From an uncultured Clostridia bacterium (lineage in GTDB: Bacteria > Bacillota > Clostridia > Oscillospirales > Ruminococcaceae), in the NCBI GenBank assembly GCA_947584375.1, contig CANPWL010000003.1, positions 1-64,000 on the forward strand: a stretch of 64,000 nucleotides of DNA, written 5' to 3'. The translations under genes were made by a program, and so were the position numbers. Each line of letters opens with the position of its first letter. The stretch's first letter is position 1. The notes under the pieces were generated by a model. The model searched no databases, had not been told where the DNA came from, and worked only from the letters and a program-made list of their open reading frames with translations. Shown here one piece after another: positions 36,283 to 45,596 of this stretch.

Positions 36283-37527
36283 ATGAGTGAAATAAGAAAC
36301 GAAAGTATTTGGAAAAGCGGAAAAACGAAAATAGACTGGGTAAAAGCAAATATGCCACTATTGAACAGTATAGAAAAGGAGTTCAGTGAAAAGAAGCCCT
36401 TTAGGGGTATAAAGATTGCACTTTCTATTCATCTTGAGGCTAAAACGGCGTATCTGTGTAAGGTTCTGGCAGCAGGAGGCGCTGAAATGTATATAACAGG
36501 CAGCAATCCTCTTTCAACGCAGGACGATGTTGCCGCAGCTCTTGTTCACGACGGTCTTAATGTTTACGCTTGGTATAATGCGAGTGATGAAGAATATCAC
36601 CGTCACACAAGCGAAGTTATCAAAGCAGGACCGAACATTATTATTGACGACGGAGGAGATCTTGTAAATCTTATTCACAACGAGTATCCAGAGCTTATTG
36701 ATAATGTTATAGGCGGCTGCGAAGAAACTACTACCGGAATCATAAGGCTTATTGCTATGAACAATGATAACGCTTTGAAGTTTCCGATGGTGCTTGTCAA
36801 TAATGCTGACTGCAAGCATCTGTTTGACAACAGATACGGAACAGGTCAATCCGTATGGGACGGAATAAACAGAACGACTAATCTTATTGTCGCAGGAAAG
36901 AACGTAGTAGTAGCAGGCTATGGCTGGTGCGGCAAGGGAGTTGCTATGAGAGCTAAAGGTATGGGAGCGTCAGTTATCGTTACTGAAATAGATCCTATAA
37001 AAGCTATGGAAGCCGTTATGGACGGCTTTAAGGTCATGAAAATGGAGGAAGCGGCAAAAACGGGCGATTTCTTTATTACAGTTACAGGCTGTAAGGACGT
37101 AATAACCGATAGAGCTTTTATGAATATGAAAGACGGCGCAATTATGTGCAATGCAGGGCATTTCGACTGTGAGGTCGACGTTAAAGGACTTAAAAAACTG
37201 GCAGTTGAAACAAAGCAGTCAAGAAATAATATTATGGGATATAAACTTCCAAACGGCAACTGGCTTAATGTTATCGCAGAGGGAAGGCTTGTTAATCTCG
37301 CCGCAGGCGATGGACATCCTGCCGAGATAATGGATATGAGCTTTGCCATTCAGGCGCTTAGCGCACTGTATTTAGTTGAGAATAAGGACAAGCTGAAAGA
37401 TAAGATAATTGACGTTCCTAAAAGCGTCGATAATGAGGTTGCTAAGCGCAAAATAAAATTCTGGGGACTTGAAATAGACAGCCTGACTCCTGAGCAGGAA
37501 AAATATCTTTCAAGCTGGGAAGTTTAG
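36283..37527 (+). CDS. ahcY: Adenosylhomocysteinase
   Basis: 414 residues. Substrate Asp and His in the first domain are recognisable (SIHLEAKTAYL, DDGGDLVNL). The NAD loop reads VVVAGYGWCGKGVAMRAKGMGA, NRYGTGQSVWDGINRTTNLI binds the hinge, and GHFDCEVDV and GRLVNLAAGDGHPAEIMDMSF are family hallmarks. Splits S-adenosylhomocysteine to adenosine and homocysteine. The short length is the type lacking the insert of eukaryotic enzymes. SD AAGGAG. Confidence 0.94.
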   Translation: MSEIRNESIWKSGKTKIDWVKANMPLLNSIEKEFSEKKPFRGIKIALSIHLEAKTAYLCKVLAAGGAEMYITGSNPLSTQDDVAAALVHDGLNVYAWYNASDEEYHRHTSEVIKAGPNIIIDDGGDLVNLIHNEYPELIDNVIGGCEETTTGIIRLIAMNNDNALKFPMVLVNNADCKHLFDNRYGTGQSVWDGINRTTNLIVAGKNVVVAGYGWCGKGVAMRAKGMGASVIVTEIDPIKAMEAVMDGFKVMKMEEAAKTGDFFITVTGCKDVITDRAFMNMKDGAIMCNAGHFDCEVDVKGLKKLAVETKQSRNNIMGYKLPNGNWLNVIAEGRLVNLAAGDGHPAEIMDMSFAIQALSALYLVENKDKLKDKIIDVPKSVDNEVAKRKIKFWGLEIDSLTPEQEKYLSSWEV

Positions 37528-37571
37528 TTATTAATTTTTTAAACATAAGTTAATAATAAAATTTTATAGAC

Positions 37572-37608
37572 GGAGGATTGCCTTATCAGCAGGCAGAATA
37601 TAAAAATG
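37572..37608 (+). promoter_or_regulatory. Second GH5 start: SD-hairpin-start arrangement
   Basis: GGAGG at 37572-37576; TGCCT (37579-37583) pairs exactly with AGGCA (37591-37595) round a 7-nt loop; 10 nt follow to ATG 37606. Linear SD-start distance 29 nt. Confidence 0.6.
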
Positions 37609-38634
37609 GTTAAAGTTTATAAATTTAAACTGGTTTCTATAATTTTAATTATAGCGTCTCTGCTGTTTTCCTTATGCGGAACATTTGATATTGACAGTTA
37701 TGCTGCAAATGTAAAAAATCCGGTTTCGCAGCATGGACGTTTAAAGGTCAGTGGCAGTAATATTGTAGACAAAAACGGGAAAAAATTTCAGTTGGTTGGA
37801 ATGTCAACGCACGGACTTGCGTGGTATCCGGAAGCTGTGAGCGAAAAAACTCTTAAAACTCTGCGTGATGATTGGAAGTGCAATACGATCCGTCTTGCAA
37901 TGTACACAGAAGAGTACGGCGGATATTGTACGGGCGTTGAAAATAAAAAACAGATGCTTAGCCGTGTCGATAACGGTATAAAGCTTGCAAAAAAGCTTGG
38001 TATGTATGTTATTGTTGACTGGCATATTCTAAGCGATGGAGATCCACTTATTCATAAAAAGGAAGCAAAGTCTTTTTTCAAACGAATGGCAAAAAAGTAT
38101 AAAGGATATAATAATATTATTTATGAAATTTGCAATGAGCCGAATAACACGTCATGGAAGGCGAATATTAAACCTTATTGCAAGAGCATTATCAAGACCA
38201 TAAGGAAGTATGACAAAAGGTCGGTGATAATATGCGGTTCAAATACATGGAGTCAGGATATTCACGAAGTTTCTCAGGACAGAATAACCGGCTATAAGAA
38301 TGTAGCGTATTCACTTCATTTTTATGCAAATACTCATACCGACTGGCTAAGACAAAGACTTACCGACTGCCATAAGAACGGACTGTGTGTTGTTGTTACC
38401 GAGTTCGGAACATGTGACGCTTCAGGCAACGGAGGATTTAATAAAAGCGAAACTGTTAAATGGCTTAAATTGCTTAAAAAATATAAAATAGGCTGTATCA
38501 ACTGGAGCTTGTCTAATAAGGAAGAAACCGCTTCCGCTATAAAGTCCGGAACAGATATTTCAAAGTTAAAAAAGGGAAGTAAGCAGCTTACGAAAAGCGG
38601 AAAGCTTATAAGAAAATGGTTCAGAAAAATGTAG
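37606..38634 (+). CDS. Secreted GH5 endoglucanase
   Basis: 342 residues. A signal peptide (hydrophobic LVSIILIIASLLFSLCG, cleavage near DSYA at about 35) is followed by a single GH5 domain: LVGMSTHGLAWYP, VIVDWHILSDGDP, IIYEICNEPNN with the acid/base Glu near 178, HFYANTHTDWL, VVVTEFGTCDASGNGG with the nucleophile near 266, and INWSLSNKEETASA. The pattern is that of GH5 subfamily 2 endo-1,4-glucanases. The C-terminus is Lys/Arg-rich (KKGSKQLTKSGKLIRKWFRKM), perhaps wall-associated. No dockerin or CBM is present. Its ribosome site is separated from the ATG by a hairpin. Confidence 0.9.
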   Translation: MVKVYKFKLVSIILIIASLLFSLCGTFDIDSYAANVKNPVSQHGRLKVSGSNIVDKNGKKFQLVGMSTHGLAWYPEAVSEKTLKTLRDDWKCNTIRLAMYTEEYGGYCTGVENKKQMLSRVDNGIKLAKKLGMYVIVDWHILSDGDPLIHKKEAKSFFKRMAKKYKGYNNIIYEICNEPNNTSWKANIKPYCKSIIKTIRKYDKRSVIICGSNTWSQDIHEVSQDRITGYKNVAYSLHFYANTHTDWLRQRLTDCHKNGLCVVVTEFGTCDASGNGGFNKSETVKWLKLLKKYKIGCINWSLSNKEETASAIKSGTDISKLKKGSKQLTKSGKLIRKWFRKM

Positions 38635-38686
38635 CGGTAATGTTTTTTTACAGTGCAGTTAATTTGATTTGACTGATCTTATTTAC

Positions 38687-38715
38687 TTTACATTCAAAAA
38701 TAAGTATGTTATAAT
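38687..38715 (+). promoter_or_regulatory. Promoter of the class A PBP gene
   Basis: TTTACA, 17-nt spacer with an extended TATG just before TATAAT; 39 nt upstream of the start. Confidence 0.7.
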
Positions 38716-38753
38716 TAAATGCGTATAGATAAATATTTCAGTGAGAAAGGAAG

Positions 38754-40994
38754 ATGGGCATAATTATGCGAAATGACAACATCAAGAATATGCCTGACGG
38801 TAGCAGAAATACTATAAAAAAACGTAATAATAGAAGAAAACAAAAACCGGCTGTTCGCATACTAAAGATAATAGGAACTATTGTTCTGTCAATGTTTTTA
38901 ATTGTAGTGATAACAGGTTCAATTCTTGCGACTGCTCTGACAATATATATTTTAAACTTTGCTGATTCATCCAATGTAATAAGTCTTGAAAATGTACAGA
39001 TGTCTTATACAACCAGACTTCTTGCTAATAATCCTGATTATGATAAGAATGATGAAGACTCTGAGAGATACGCTCTTTATTATTCTCTTTCGGCAAACGG
39101 AGAGAAACGTACTTGGGTAGATTATTCAGATATTCCTAAGCATGTGTGCGAGGCGTTTATATGCTCTGAGGACGAGCGTTTTGATATGCACGACGGCGTT
39201 GATTTTAAGAGAACCTTTGCTGCTTTTGCAAATTTGATTTTGCATTTCTATGATACTGAACAGGGAGGTTCTACAATCACTCAGCAGACTATAAAGAACT
39301 TGACCGGTGATAATGCAACAAGCGGAACAGACGGTATGGCGAGAAAAATCAGAGAGATTTTCCGTGCGATAAATGTTGAAAAGATGTATACAAAGCAGGA
39401 GATATTAGAGGCATACCTGAATATAGTACCTCTTGGTAATAATGTGGCTGGTGTACAAGCTGCTGCAAACTTCTATTTTGGAAAGGATGTTTCTGAGCTG
39501 TCAATTAAGGAGGCTGCAAGCCTTGCAGCAATAACTCCTTCGCCTGCGGATTATAATCCGTATGATAACTATGAGGAAAACGTAGGAAGAGCTAACGACT
39601 TTAACCTTAAATATATGCTCGATAACGGAGCGATTTCAACAAATGAATATGAAGAGGCTCTTGCAGAAAAGATTGTTGTAACAGGTGATAAGGATTATAC
39701 CAGTGATAATTCAGTAAGCGTAGGTAAATATCAGAATACCGGTACAACTTCCTACTATGTTGACGAAACATTGAATGAGGCAGAAAAAAGAATTGCAGAA
39801 TATGATGATATTTCGCTTGAAGAGGCTAAGCAAAAGCTTTCAGCAGGCGGCTACACGATTTATACAAATATAAATCTGAATATGCAGTCAAAATTAGAGA
39901 AGAAATTTAGAGAGGCTTCTAACTTTACTAACTATACTTTAAGCTCTGATAAGTTGCAGAGTGCATTTATTGCAATGGATTATAAAGGTCAGGTAAAAGC
40001 GATCATCGGAGGAAGGGGAAAGAAAAAAGCGTCAAGAAGCTGGAATATTGCAACTATGTCTGCACGTCAGCCCGGTTCATCTATCAAGCCTATTGCGTCT
40101 TACGCTCCTGCCCTTGATAAGGATTTAATTACTTGGTCCACAATATTTAACGATAGACCGATTACTATAACTAAGAAAGATAATTCCACCGAAAAATGGC
40201 CAATTAACTATTCTGAATACGGGGGAACAAGCAACTGGTCATATAAAAACTACTTTACCTTTGAAATGATATACAGGTCGCTTAATACTGCGCCCGCTCA
40301 GATTGTTGAAAAGCTTACCCCATCGTACAGTTATAATTTCCTGCAAAATACTCTTCACATATCTACTCTTGATATTAATAAGGATCCAAACTATTCTCCG
40401 ATGGTCGTAGGTGCTTTGACAAACGGTCTTATATTGGAGGAACTTGTTGCAGCCTATGAGATATTCGGAAACGGCGGTAAGTATTATGAACCTACTTGTA
40501 TCTCAAAAATGGTTGACAGAGAAGGAAATGTCATCTATGAGAATAAATATGAGTCTGAACAGGCAATTGATAAGTCAACAGCATATGTAATGAACCGAAT
40601 GATGCAGACTGTAATAACGAATTCAAACGGTACAGGACGTTATGCTCGTTTAAGCAATGTTGACTTGGTAGGTAAAACAGGTACATCTGACAAATGGCAT
40701 AACCTTACATTTGTAAGCTGTACGCCAACATATGTAAGCGGTATTTGGGTGGGTTATGCTAAGAAGGCTAAGCAGATATCATCAAGTGAGTATCAGAATA
40801 TAGGAGCTATCTGGAAAAATGTTTTCGGAGATATAGCAAATTCATCCTCCAAGACAGAGTTTAAAGCTCCGGACAATGTACAACAGCTTAAGTATTGCAC
40901 AAGAACAGGATTAATAGCCGGTTCAAATTGTTGGTCAACAGCAACCGGATGGTATAAGTCATCTAACATTCCGGCAGTATGTACATCCTGCTAA
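38754..40994 (+). CDS. Class A penicillin-binding protein (PBP1A type)
   Basis: 746 residues; ATG 38766 is an alternative start, since GAGAAAGG is 3 nt from 38754 and 15 from 38766. A Lys/Arg-rich cytoplasmic head and one membrane helix (about 40-65) precede the GT51 glycosyltransferase: SEDERFDMHDGVDFKRT and GGSTITQQTIKNL. The transpeptidase follows with ARQPGSSIKPI (active Ser near 443), the SYN-equivalent region around SLNTAPAQIV, and VGKTGTSDKWHN. It polymerises and cross-links peptidoglycan. Unusually, five Cys lie in the last 40 residues. Confidence 0.93.
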   Translation: MGIIMRNDNIKNMPDGSRNTIKKRNNRRKQKPAVRILKIIGTIVLSMFLIVVITGSILATALTIYILNFADSSNVISLENVQMSYTTRLLANNPDYDKNDEDSERYALYYSLSANGEKRTWVDYSDIPKHVCEAFICSEDERFDMHDGVDFKRTFAAFANLILHFYDTEQGGSTITQQTIKNLTGDNATSGTDGMARKIREIFRAINVEKMYTKQEILEAYLNIVPLGNNVAGVQAAANFYFGKDVSELSIKEAASLAAITPSPADYNPYDNYEENVGRANDFNLKYMLDNGAISTNEYEEALAEKIVVTGDKDYTSDNSVSVGKYQNTGTTSYYVDETLNEAEKRIAEYDDISLEEAKQKLSAGGYTIYTNINLNMQSKLEKKFREASNFTNYTLSSDKLQSAFIAMDYKGQVKAIIGGRGKKKASRSWNIATMSARQPGSSIKPIASYAPALDKDLITWSTIFNDRPITITKKDNSTEKWPINYSEYGGTSNWSYKNYFTFEMIYRSLNTAPAQIVEKLTPSYSYNFLQNTLHISTLDINKDPNYSPMVVGALTNGLILEELVAAYEIFGNGGKYYEPTCISKMVDREGNVIYENKYESEQAIDKSTAYVMNRMMQTVITNSNGTGRYARLSNVDLVGKTGTSDKWHNLTFVSCTPTYVSGIWVGYAKKAKQISSSEYQNIGAIWKNVFGDIANSSSKTEFKAPDNVQQLKYCTRTGLIAGSNCWSTATGWYKSSNIPAVCTSC

Positions 40995-41001
40995 AATTGA
41001 T

Positions 41002-41055
41002 AAAGGAGAATGGCTATCTACCGCAATTGCAGTGGATAGCCATTATAATAAAATG
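41002..41055 (+). promoter_or_regulatory. RlmL-like gene start: SD-hairpin-start arrangement
   Basis: AAAGGAG ends at 41008; ATGGCTATCTAC (41010-41021) pairs with GTGGATAGCCAT (41032-41043), a 12-bp stem with one G-U pair; 9 nt then lead to ATG 41053. Linear SD-start distance 44 nt. Strongest of the six examples. Confidence 0.75.
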
Positions 41056-42168
41056 AATAAGATAAGATTAAACTGTCCATGCTTGTTTGGACTTGAAAGT
41101 ATATTATCGTATGAAATAAAGAAAATAGGCGGAGAGAATTTAAAAGTAACTGACGGTAAGATCTCGTTTGACGGTGATTTTAATACATTGGCAAAGGCAA
41201 ACCTATGGATTTCAACAGCTGAACGAGTGTTGATTGAGATGGGTTCGTTTGAAGCTAAAAGCTTTGAAGAGCTTTTTCAGGGAGTAAAGCGTATTTCATT
41301 TGAAAATTTTATAGATAAAGATGATGCTTTTCCTGTAAAGGGGTTTTCTCTTAATTCAGCTTTGCATAGTGTTCCCGACTGTCAATCAATAATAAAAAAG
41401 GCGATAGTTGAACGTCTTAAAAGTGTTTACGGGATAAACTGGTTTGAAGAGAGCGGACCGGTACATCAGGTGCAGTTTTCAATTCATAAGGATGTTGTAA
41501 CGGTATTTCTTGATACGTCAGGAGCAGGTCTTCACAAAAGGGGTTATAGGAGAAATTCAAATGAAGCGCCTATAAAGGAAACCTTAGCTGCTGGAATCGT
41601 TGATTTAGCAAGAGTACGTTCAGACAGCATAGTTGCTGATCCTATGTGCGGCTCAGGAACTTTTTTGATAGAATCCGCATATAAGGCGCTGAATATAGCT
41701 CCTGGTCTTAGAAGAAATTTTGCAGCACAAAGCTGGAGTCAAATTCCTAAAACGGTGTGGAATGATGCAAGGGCAGAAGCACTTGATTCCATTGACAGAC
41801 AAGGTGAGTTTAAGGCATTTGGATATGATATTGATGATTTTGCCGTAGATTTAACTCAGTCAAACGCCAGAAAAGCAGGGGTTGGTTCTAAAATGATAAT
41901 AAAGCAGTCTGATATATCAAGATTTAAACAGCTTGATAACTCAATAACCTTTTGCAATCCTCCTTACGGGGAAAGAATGCTTGAAATAAAAGACGCAGAA
42001 AAGCTTTACATAAAGCTCGGAGAGAGATTAAGCCCGTGCAGAGAGCGTACTTGTTATATTATTTCTCCTCATGAGGAATTTGAAAAATTCTTTGGTAAGA
42101 AAGCAGACAAACGCAGAAAGCTTTATAACGGAATGATAAAATGTCAGCTTTATATGTATTTTAAATAA
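41053..42168 (+). CDS. THUMP-domain RNA methyltransferase (RlmL/YpsC-like)
   Basis: 371 residues from ATG 41053; the track begins at GTG 41032, which lies inside the hairpin arm. N-terminal ferredoxin-like and THUMP domains (about 1-155) begin with NCPCLFGLESILSYEIKKIGG. The Rossmann methylase has VADPMCGSGTFLIESAY (motif I) and TFCNPPYGERM (motif IV, NPPY), the pattern for N2-methylguanosine formation. It probably modifies 23S rRNA at the position of RlmL. Ends at the strong terminator at 42214. Confidence 0.9.
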   Translation: MNKIRLNCPCLFGLESILSYEIKKIGGENLKVTDGKISFDGDFNTLAKANLWISTAERVLIEMGSFEAKSFEELFQGVKRISFENFIDKDDAFPVKGFSLNSALHSVPDCQSIIKKAIVERLKSVYGINWFEESGPVHQVQFSIHKDVVTVFLDTSGAGLHKRGYRRNSNEAPIKETLAAGIVDLARVRSDSIVADPMCGSGTFLIESAYKALNIAPGLRRNFAAQSWSQIPKTVWNDARAEALDSIDRQGEFKAFGYDIDDFAVDLTQSNARKAGVGSKMIIKQSDISRFKQLDNSITFCNPPYGERMLEIKDAEKLYIKLGERLSPCRERTCYIISPHEEFEKFFGKKADKRRKLYNGMIKCQLYMYFK

Positions 42169-42213
42169 TGTTAAGCTATTTAAAATCAATATATTGTGAT
42201 CAATTTCTATAAA

Positions 42214-42242
42214 AAAATCCCCCACTATTTGGGGGATTTTTT
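42214..42242. terminator. Bidirectional terminator between the RlmL-like gene and asnB
   Basis: AAATCCCCCA pairs with TGGGGGATTT over a 4-nt loop; T6 on the plus strand and T7 on the minus. Confidence 0.93.
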
Positions 42243-42319
42243 CACTTATATATAACCTTCCGTTTTGTAGGCTTTACATTATACCTACCCGCCAAAGGCA
42301 GAGATTTTTATTCAGCTCT

Positions 42320-44152
42320 CTATTGTTTAACAAAGTAAACATTGTACCAAATCAAAAATGTGAAAACAGTCCAGATTTTTCTTGAGTAATCATATTTTCC
42401 TAAACGGTGATCATCAAGAAGACTTACAAGTAAATCTGTGTCAAAATACTTTTTGGCTATGTCGCTGGTAAAGGCTTTTTTTACTATATCGTAGTATTCG
42501 TCCTCTTTAAGCCATACTCTTATTGGAACAGGAAAACCAAGCTTCTTTTTGTTTGCAGTTTGAGGAGGACAAGCTTTAAGTGCTGCGATCCTCATGGCAT
42601 ATTTTGTATTTTCCTTTGTGACCCTGTATTTCGTTGGGATTTTTTCTGCAAGGTTCATAACTTTTTTATCTAAGAACGGAACTCTAAGTTCAAGAGAATG
42701 TGCCATTGACATCTTATCGGCTTTAAGCAGAATATCTCCTGTCATCCAGAGGTTAAGGTCGAGATACTGCATTTGGGTAACATCATCCTTGTTTTTGTAT
42801 TTATCATAGAATGGCTTTGTGATCTCAACAGCATCTGGAGCGTCAGTCTTAATTTTCAGGATAGCTTTTCTTTCTTTTTCGCTGAAAATATATGCATTTC
42901 CGATAAACCTCTCCTGTAAATCCTTTGATCGACGGATAAGGAAGTTTACCCCTCTCTTTGCAGGAAGCTTAGAGGCAATAGCTCCTATACCTTTTCTTAT
43001 AGGCTTTGGAATCTTGTTGTAAAAATCCATATCATGCGGTTCTTTATATATATTGTAACCGCCGAAAATTTCATCTGCGCCTTCTCCGCTTAATACGACC
43101 TTTACCTTTTCAGAAGCTATTTGGCACACAAAGAACAAAGCAACAGCAGCAGGGTCAGCCAAAGGCTCATCCATATGATATTGTATCCTTTCAAGATTAT
43201 TCCAGTATTCTTCCGGCTTGATAACCTTTGAGGTATTAGCTTTTCCAATATATTTTGAAAATTCTTTTGCATATCCGATTTCGTTATATTTTTCATCTTC
43301 ACCGAATCCTACTGTAAATGTTTTGTCAACATTTGCAACAGCGGCTACGTAGCTTGAATCAACTCCGCTTGAAAGAAAGCTTCCTACTTCAACATCAGCA
43401 ATCTTATGAGCTTTTACTGAATCCTTAAAGGTATCGGAAATTTTATCGACCCAATCTTTAAGCTTTGGTCCCTCATTAGGAACAAAGTCTATATCCCAAT
43501 ATCTCTTTACATCAAGCTTACCGTTCCTGTATATAAAATAGTGTGCTGCCGGCAGCTTATACACATTCTTAAAGAAAGTTTCGGCAGTAGGGGAGTACTG
43601 AAAGGTAAGATAGTTTTCAAGCGCAGTTTCGTTAAGTACCTTTTTAAAAGACGGATGATCCAAAAAACCTTTTATTTCAGAACCCCACATGAATGTGTCG
43701 CCGAACATTCCGTAATACATAGGCTTAATTCCGAAAAAGTCTCTAGCACCGAAAATCTGTTTTTTATTTTTATCCCAAATAATAAAACTGAACATTCCTC
43801 TAAGTTTATTAAGTAAATCTGTACCCCACTCCTCATATCCGTGGATCAACACTTCAGAGTCAGTTTTAGAAGAAAATTCATAACCCTTATTACAAAGGTC
43901 TTGTCTCAAATCCTGATAATTGTAAATTTCCCCGTTGAATGTTAAAACAATAGATTTATCTTTATTATAAAGCGGCTGGTCGCCTTCTTTTGACAGGTCA
44001 ATGATGGAAAGTCTGCGAAATCCCATTGCGACATTTTCATCAATGTATTTTCCCTCCGAATCCGGTCCGCGGTGTTTAATTCTATCCATCATTTTATCAA
44101 TAACAGAAGAAGCATCATTAATCTTATTTGTAAAACCAACAAATCCACACAT
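42320..44152 (-). CDS. asnB: Asparagine synthase (glutamine-hydrolysing)
   Basis: 610 residues if started at ATG 44152, which leaves MCGFVGF so that Cys2 is the N-terminal nucleophile of the glutaminase domain. RHRGPDSEG and LTFNGEIYNYQ are in the Ntn domain. FLSSGVDSSYVAAVA is the ATP pyrophosphatase loop (SSGVDSS), and LSGEGADEIFGGYNIY follows. Converts Asp to Asn. Only a weak SD (GAGG, 11 nt) is present. A long 5' leader and a promoter with an inverted repeat lie upstream. Confidence 0.95.
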   Translation of the reverse strand: MCGFVGFTNKINDASSVIDKMMDRIKHRGPDSEGKYIDENVAMGFRRLSIIDLSKEGDQPLYNKDKSIVLTFNGEIYNYQDLRQDLCNKGYEFSSKTDSEVLIHGYEEWGTDLLNKLRGMFSFIIWDKNKKQIFGARDFFGIKPMYYGMFGDTFMWGSEIKGFLDHPSFKKVLNETALENYLTFQYSPTAETFFKNVYKLPAAHYFIYRNGKLDVKRYWDIDFVPNEGPKLKDWVDKISDTFKDSVKAHKIADVEVGSFLSSGVDSSYVAAVANVDKTFTVGFGEDEKYNEIGYAKEFSKYIGKANTSKVIKPEEYWNNLERIQYHMDEPLADPAAVALFFVCQIASEKVKVVLSGEGADEIFGGYNIYKEPHDMDFYNKIPKPIRKGIGAIASKLPAKRGVNFLIRRSKDLQERFIGNAYIFSEKERKAILKIKTDAPDAVEITKPFYDKYKNKDDVTQMQYLDLNLWMTGDILLKADKMSMAHSLELRVPFLDKKVMNLAEKIPTKYRVTKENTKYAMRIAALKACPPQTANKKKLGFPVPIRVWLKEDEYYDIVKKAFTSDIAKKYFDTDLLVSLLDDHRLGKYDYSRKIWTVFTFLIWYNVYFVKQ

Positions 44153-44228
44153 ACAAAAAAGCCTCATTTCGTTTTGCAATTGCGATATAACGCATAATTA
44201 TTGTAAGAGCAATGCTATAATGCTCAAG

Positions 44229-44284
44229 GCATAAGTCCAAAATAATTATATAAAGATTATATCATACTTATGCTTTGTAATCAA
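44229..44284 (-). promoter_or_regulatory. asnB promoter with an inverted repeat
   Basis: Minus strand: TTGATT (44284-44279), 17-nt spacer, TATAAT (44261-44256). GCATAAGT (44229) and ACTTATGC (44266-44273) are exact inverted repeats; one arm is within the spacer, the other just past the start site. The half-site resembles that upstream of leuC. Confidence 0.6.
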
Positions 44285-44359
44285 GTAAAAAAGATATACG
44301 TTAAATAATAGAAAATATATTAACGGCAAAGATAAAGAATTATTATATATTATAAACCT

Positions 44360-44388
44360 ATTGAAAAATAAAAAAAAAGAATATATAA
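44360..44388 (+). promoter_or_regulatory. Promoter of the 49-aa membrane peptide gene
   Basis: TTGAAA, 17-nt spacer, TATAAT, about 75 nt upstream of ATG 44465. Confidence 0.7.
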
Positions 44389-44464
44389 TAATTACATAAA
44401 ACGTATAAATTTAAGCGGCAGATCACTATAACGCAAACTGAATAGAATTTTAAAGGAGATTATT

Positions 44465-44614
44465 ATGAATAGAAACATTCAAGTTACACATAATGAAAAG
44501 AAGAGAAAACTAAAATTAAGGTATAAAGTTTTGGCAATAATAATTATAGCAATACTTGTAATTTCATTTATAATATACATGCTTCAGACATCGGTTAATG
44601 ACATCATAAAGTGA
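44465..44614 (+). CDS. Single-span membrane peptide (49 aa)
   Basis: Too short for the ORF track. A basic head (NRNIQVTHNEKKRKLKLRYK) is followed by one hydrophobic helix (VLAIIIIAILVISFIIYML) and a short polar tail QTSVNDIIK. AAAGGAG lies 7 nt upstream; a good promoter and a terminator bracket the gene, so it is very likely expressed alone. No family recognised; a small membrane regulator or type I toxin-like peptide are options, the latter not supported by any visible antisense RNA. Confidence 0.65.
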   Translation: MNRNIQVTHNEKKRKLKLRYKVLAIIIIAILVISFIIYMLQTSVNDIIK

Positions 44615-44670
44615 TGAAATAACATTTATAAAGTAAATAATTTTTTTATAAAAAACAACACTTTTCGACA

Positions 44671-44702
44671 TACCCTGATTAGCGAAATCAGGGTAATTTT
44701 TT
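44671..44702 (+). terminator. Terminator after the 49-aa peptide
   Basis: TACCCTGATT pairs with AATCAGGGTA over AGCGA-type loop, then T6. Confidence 0.9.
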
Positions 44703-44991
44703 ACTGATTTTTCTTGTTTTTTTAGTTAACGAAATAACAATTAATTAGAAAATATATTTCAGAAAAAAATGAAGATTTAATAAATTAGAAATAAATTAGA
44801 ATGGAAAACAGGGATTTTAAAATAGTGAATAGTAAATTTACTTTACAAAATTCAAAAATAACAAATGTGTAAAGGTAAAAACCAGTTTTGGTATAAAAAG
44901 TAAAAAATATTTGTGAAAATAAATAACTATAAGGCTCAAAAACTGTGCAATTTGCACAAAAAATGAGTAGTTTTTTTTACGCAGTAAGGGC
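44703..44991. other. AT-rich gene-free stretch
   Basis: No ORF with a ribosome site. Only a small TGTGCAA/TTGCACA palindrome about 40 bp before the next promoter is evident (44944-44958). Otherwise I see nothing in it. Confidence 0.5.
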
Positions 44992-45020
44992 TTGACTTTT
45001 CAAAAATAATACTATATACT
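44992..45020 (+). promoter_or_regulatory. Strong promoter of the large RNA
   Basis: TTGACT, 17-nt spacer, TATACT; transcription would start near 45027. Confidence 0.8.
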
Positions 45021-45026
45021 TGTGAT

Positions 45027-45596
45027 AGTGAAGGACATGGCACAAGATATTGTGTATAACCTCACAAACCCCATAGAATTGGGCTTTGACTACATCGGAT
45101 ATGGGGAAATTTTATATAAAATAAAGAAAAAAACAGGACGACAAAACGTAAATTTGCCCATAAAAATTAGCTGATTTTGGTTGTTTCTTGACTGTTTTCA
45201 GCATTTTGCTGAATTCAATTTGGAAATTATAAAACAGATATTAATTCTTTTTGGGTAAGCTCAGACAAAGTTTGAATAGCCTTTATGCTTTCAAAAGTTG
45301 TCTGAAAGTCTTAGCTTAAATGATGCATGTTGAAGTTGTGGTTGGCTTTTACAATGCATCTTTAAGATACTTATTTGAAGAAAAATTATTTCGGGTTATT
45401 TTTCTTCAAAGCTTAGTTCCGGGTAGAAACTTTGGAGAGGGTTTCAATCGGTTCATTTTCAGTTAAGGTCGGGCTTATTTATGATTTGTACTGTTATAAG
45501 GAGAGGATTAGTAAAGCCCGATTTCTTAACTGGATGAAATTCTTTGGAGGCAATTTATTACTTTTATTTATGTCTTTTTGAAGGAGGTCATTGGTT
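45027..45596 (+). ncRNA. Large folded RNA candidate (ROOL/GOLLD-like size and setting)
   Basis: About 570 nt without a plausible protein frame, from a near-consensus promoter to the 43-aa ORF. Helices I can pair: CCCCATA 45069 with TATGGGG 45100; TTCAGCA 45197 with TGCTGAA 45207; CAGACAA 45262 with TTGTCTG 45298 (inner TTTGAA/TTCAAA); CTTAAA-GATGCAT 45315 with ATGCATC-TTTAAG 45354 (13 bp, one bulge); TTTGAAGAAAAAT 45374 with its exact 13-nt complement at 45398; CAGTTAAG 45460 with CTTAACTG 45525 and within it TCGGGCTT/AAGCCCGA. The tRNA cluster lies less than 1 kb away. Large ornate RNAs such as ROOL (about 580 nt) are known from rumen Firmicutes near tRNA genes. Identity with that class is inference; the 3' end could also be at 45836. 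Confidence 0.6.

Noticed and set aside
45027-45596. RNase P RNA, tmRNA or 6S RNA as the identity of the large RNA
   Set aside because: No RNase P GAGGAAAGTCC-type core, no tmRNA tRNA-like CCA end, and the length is far above 6S RNA.
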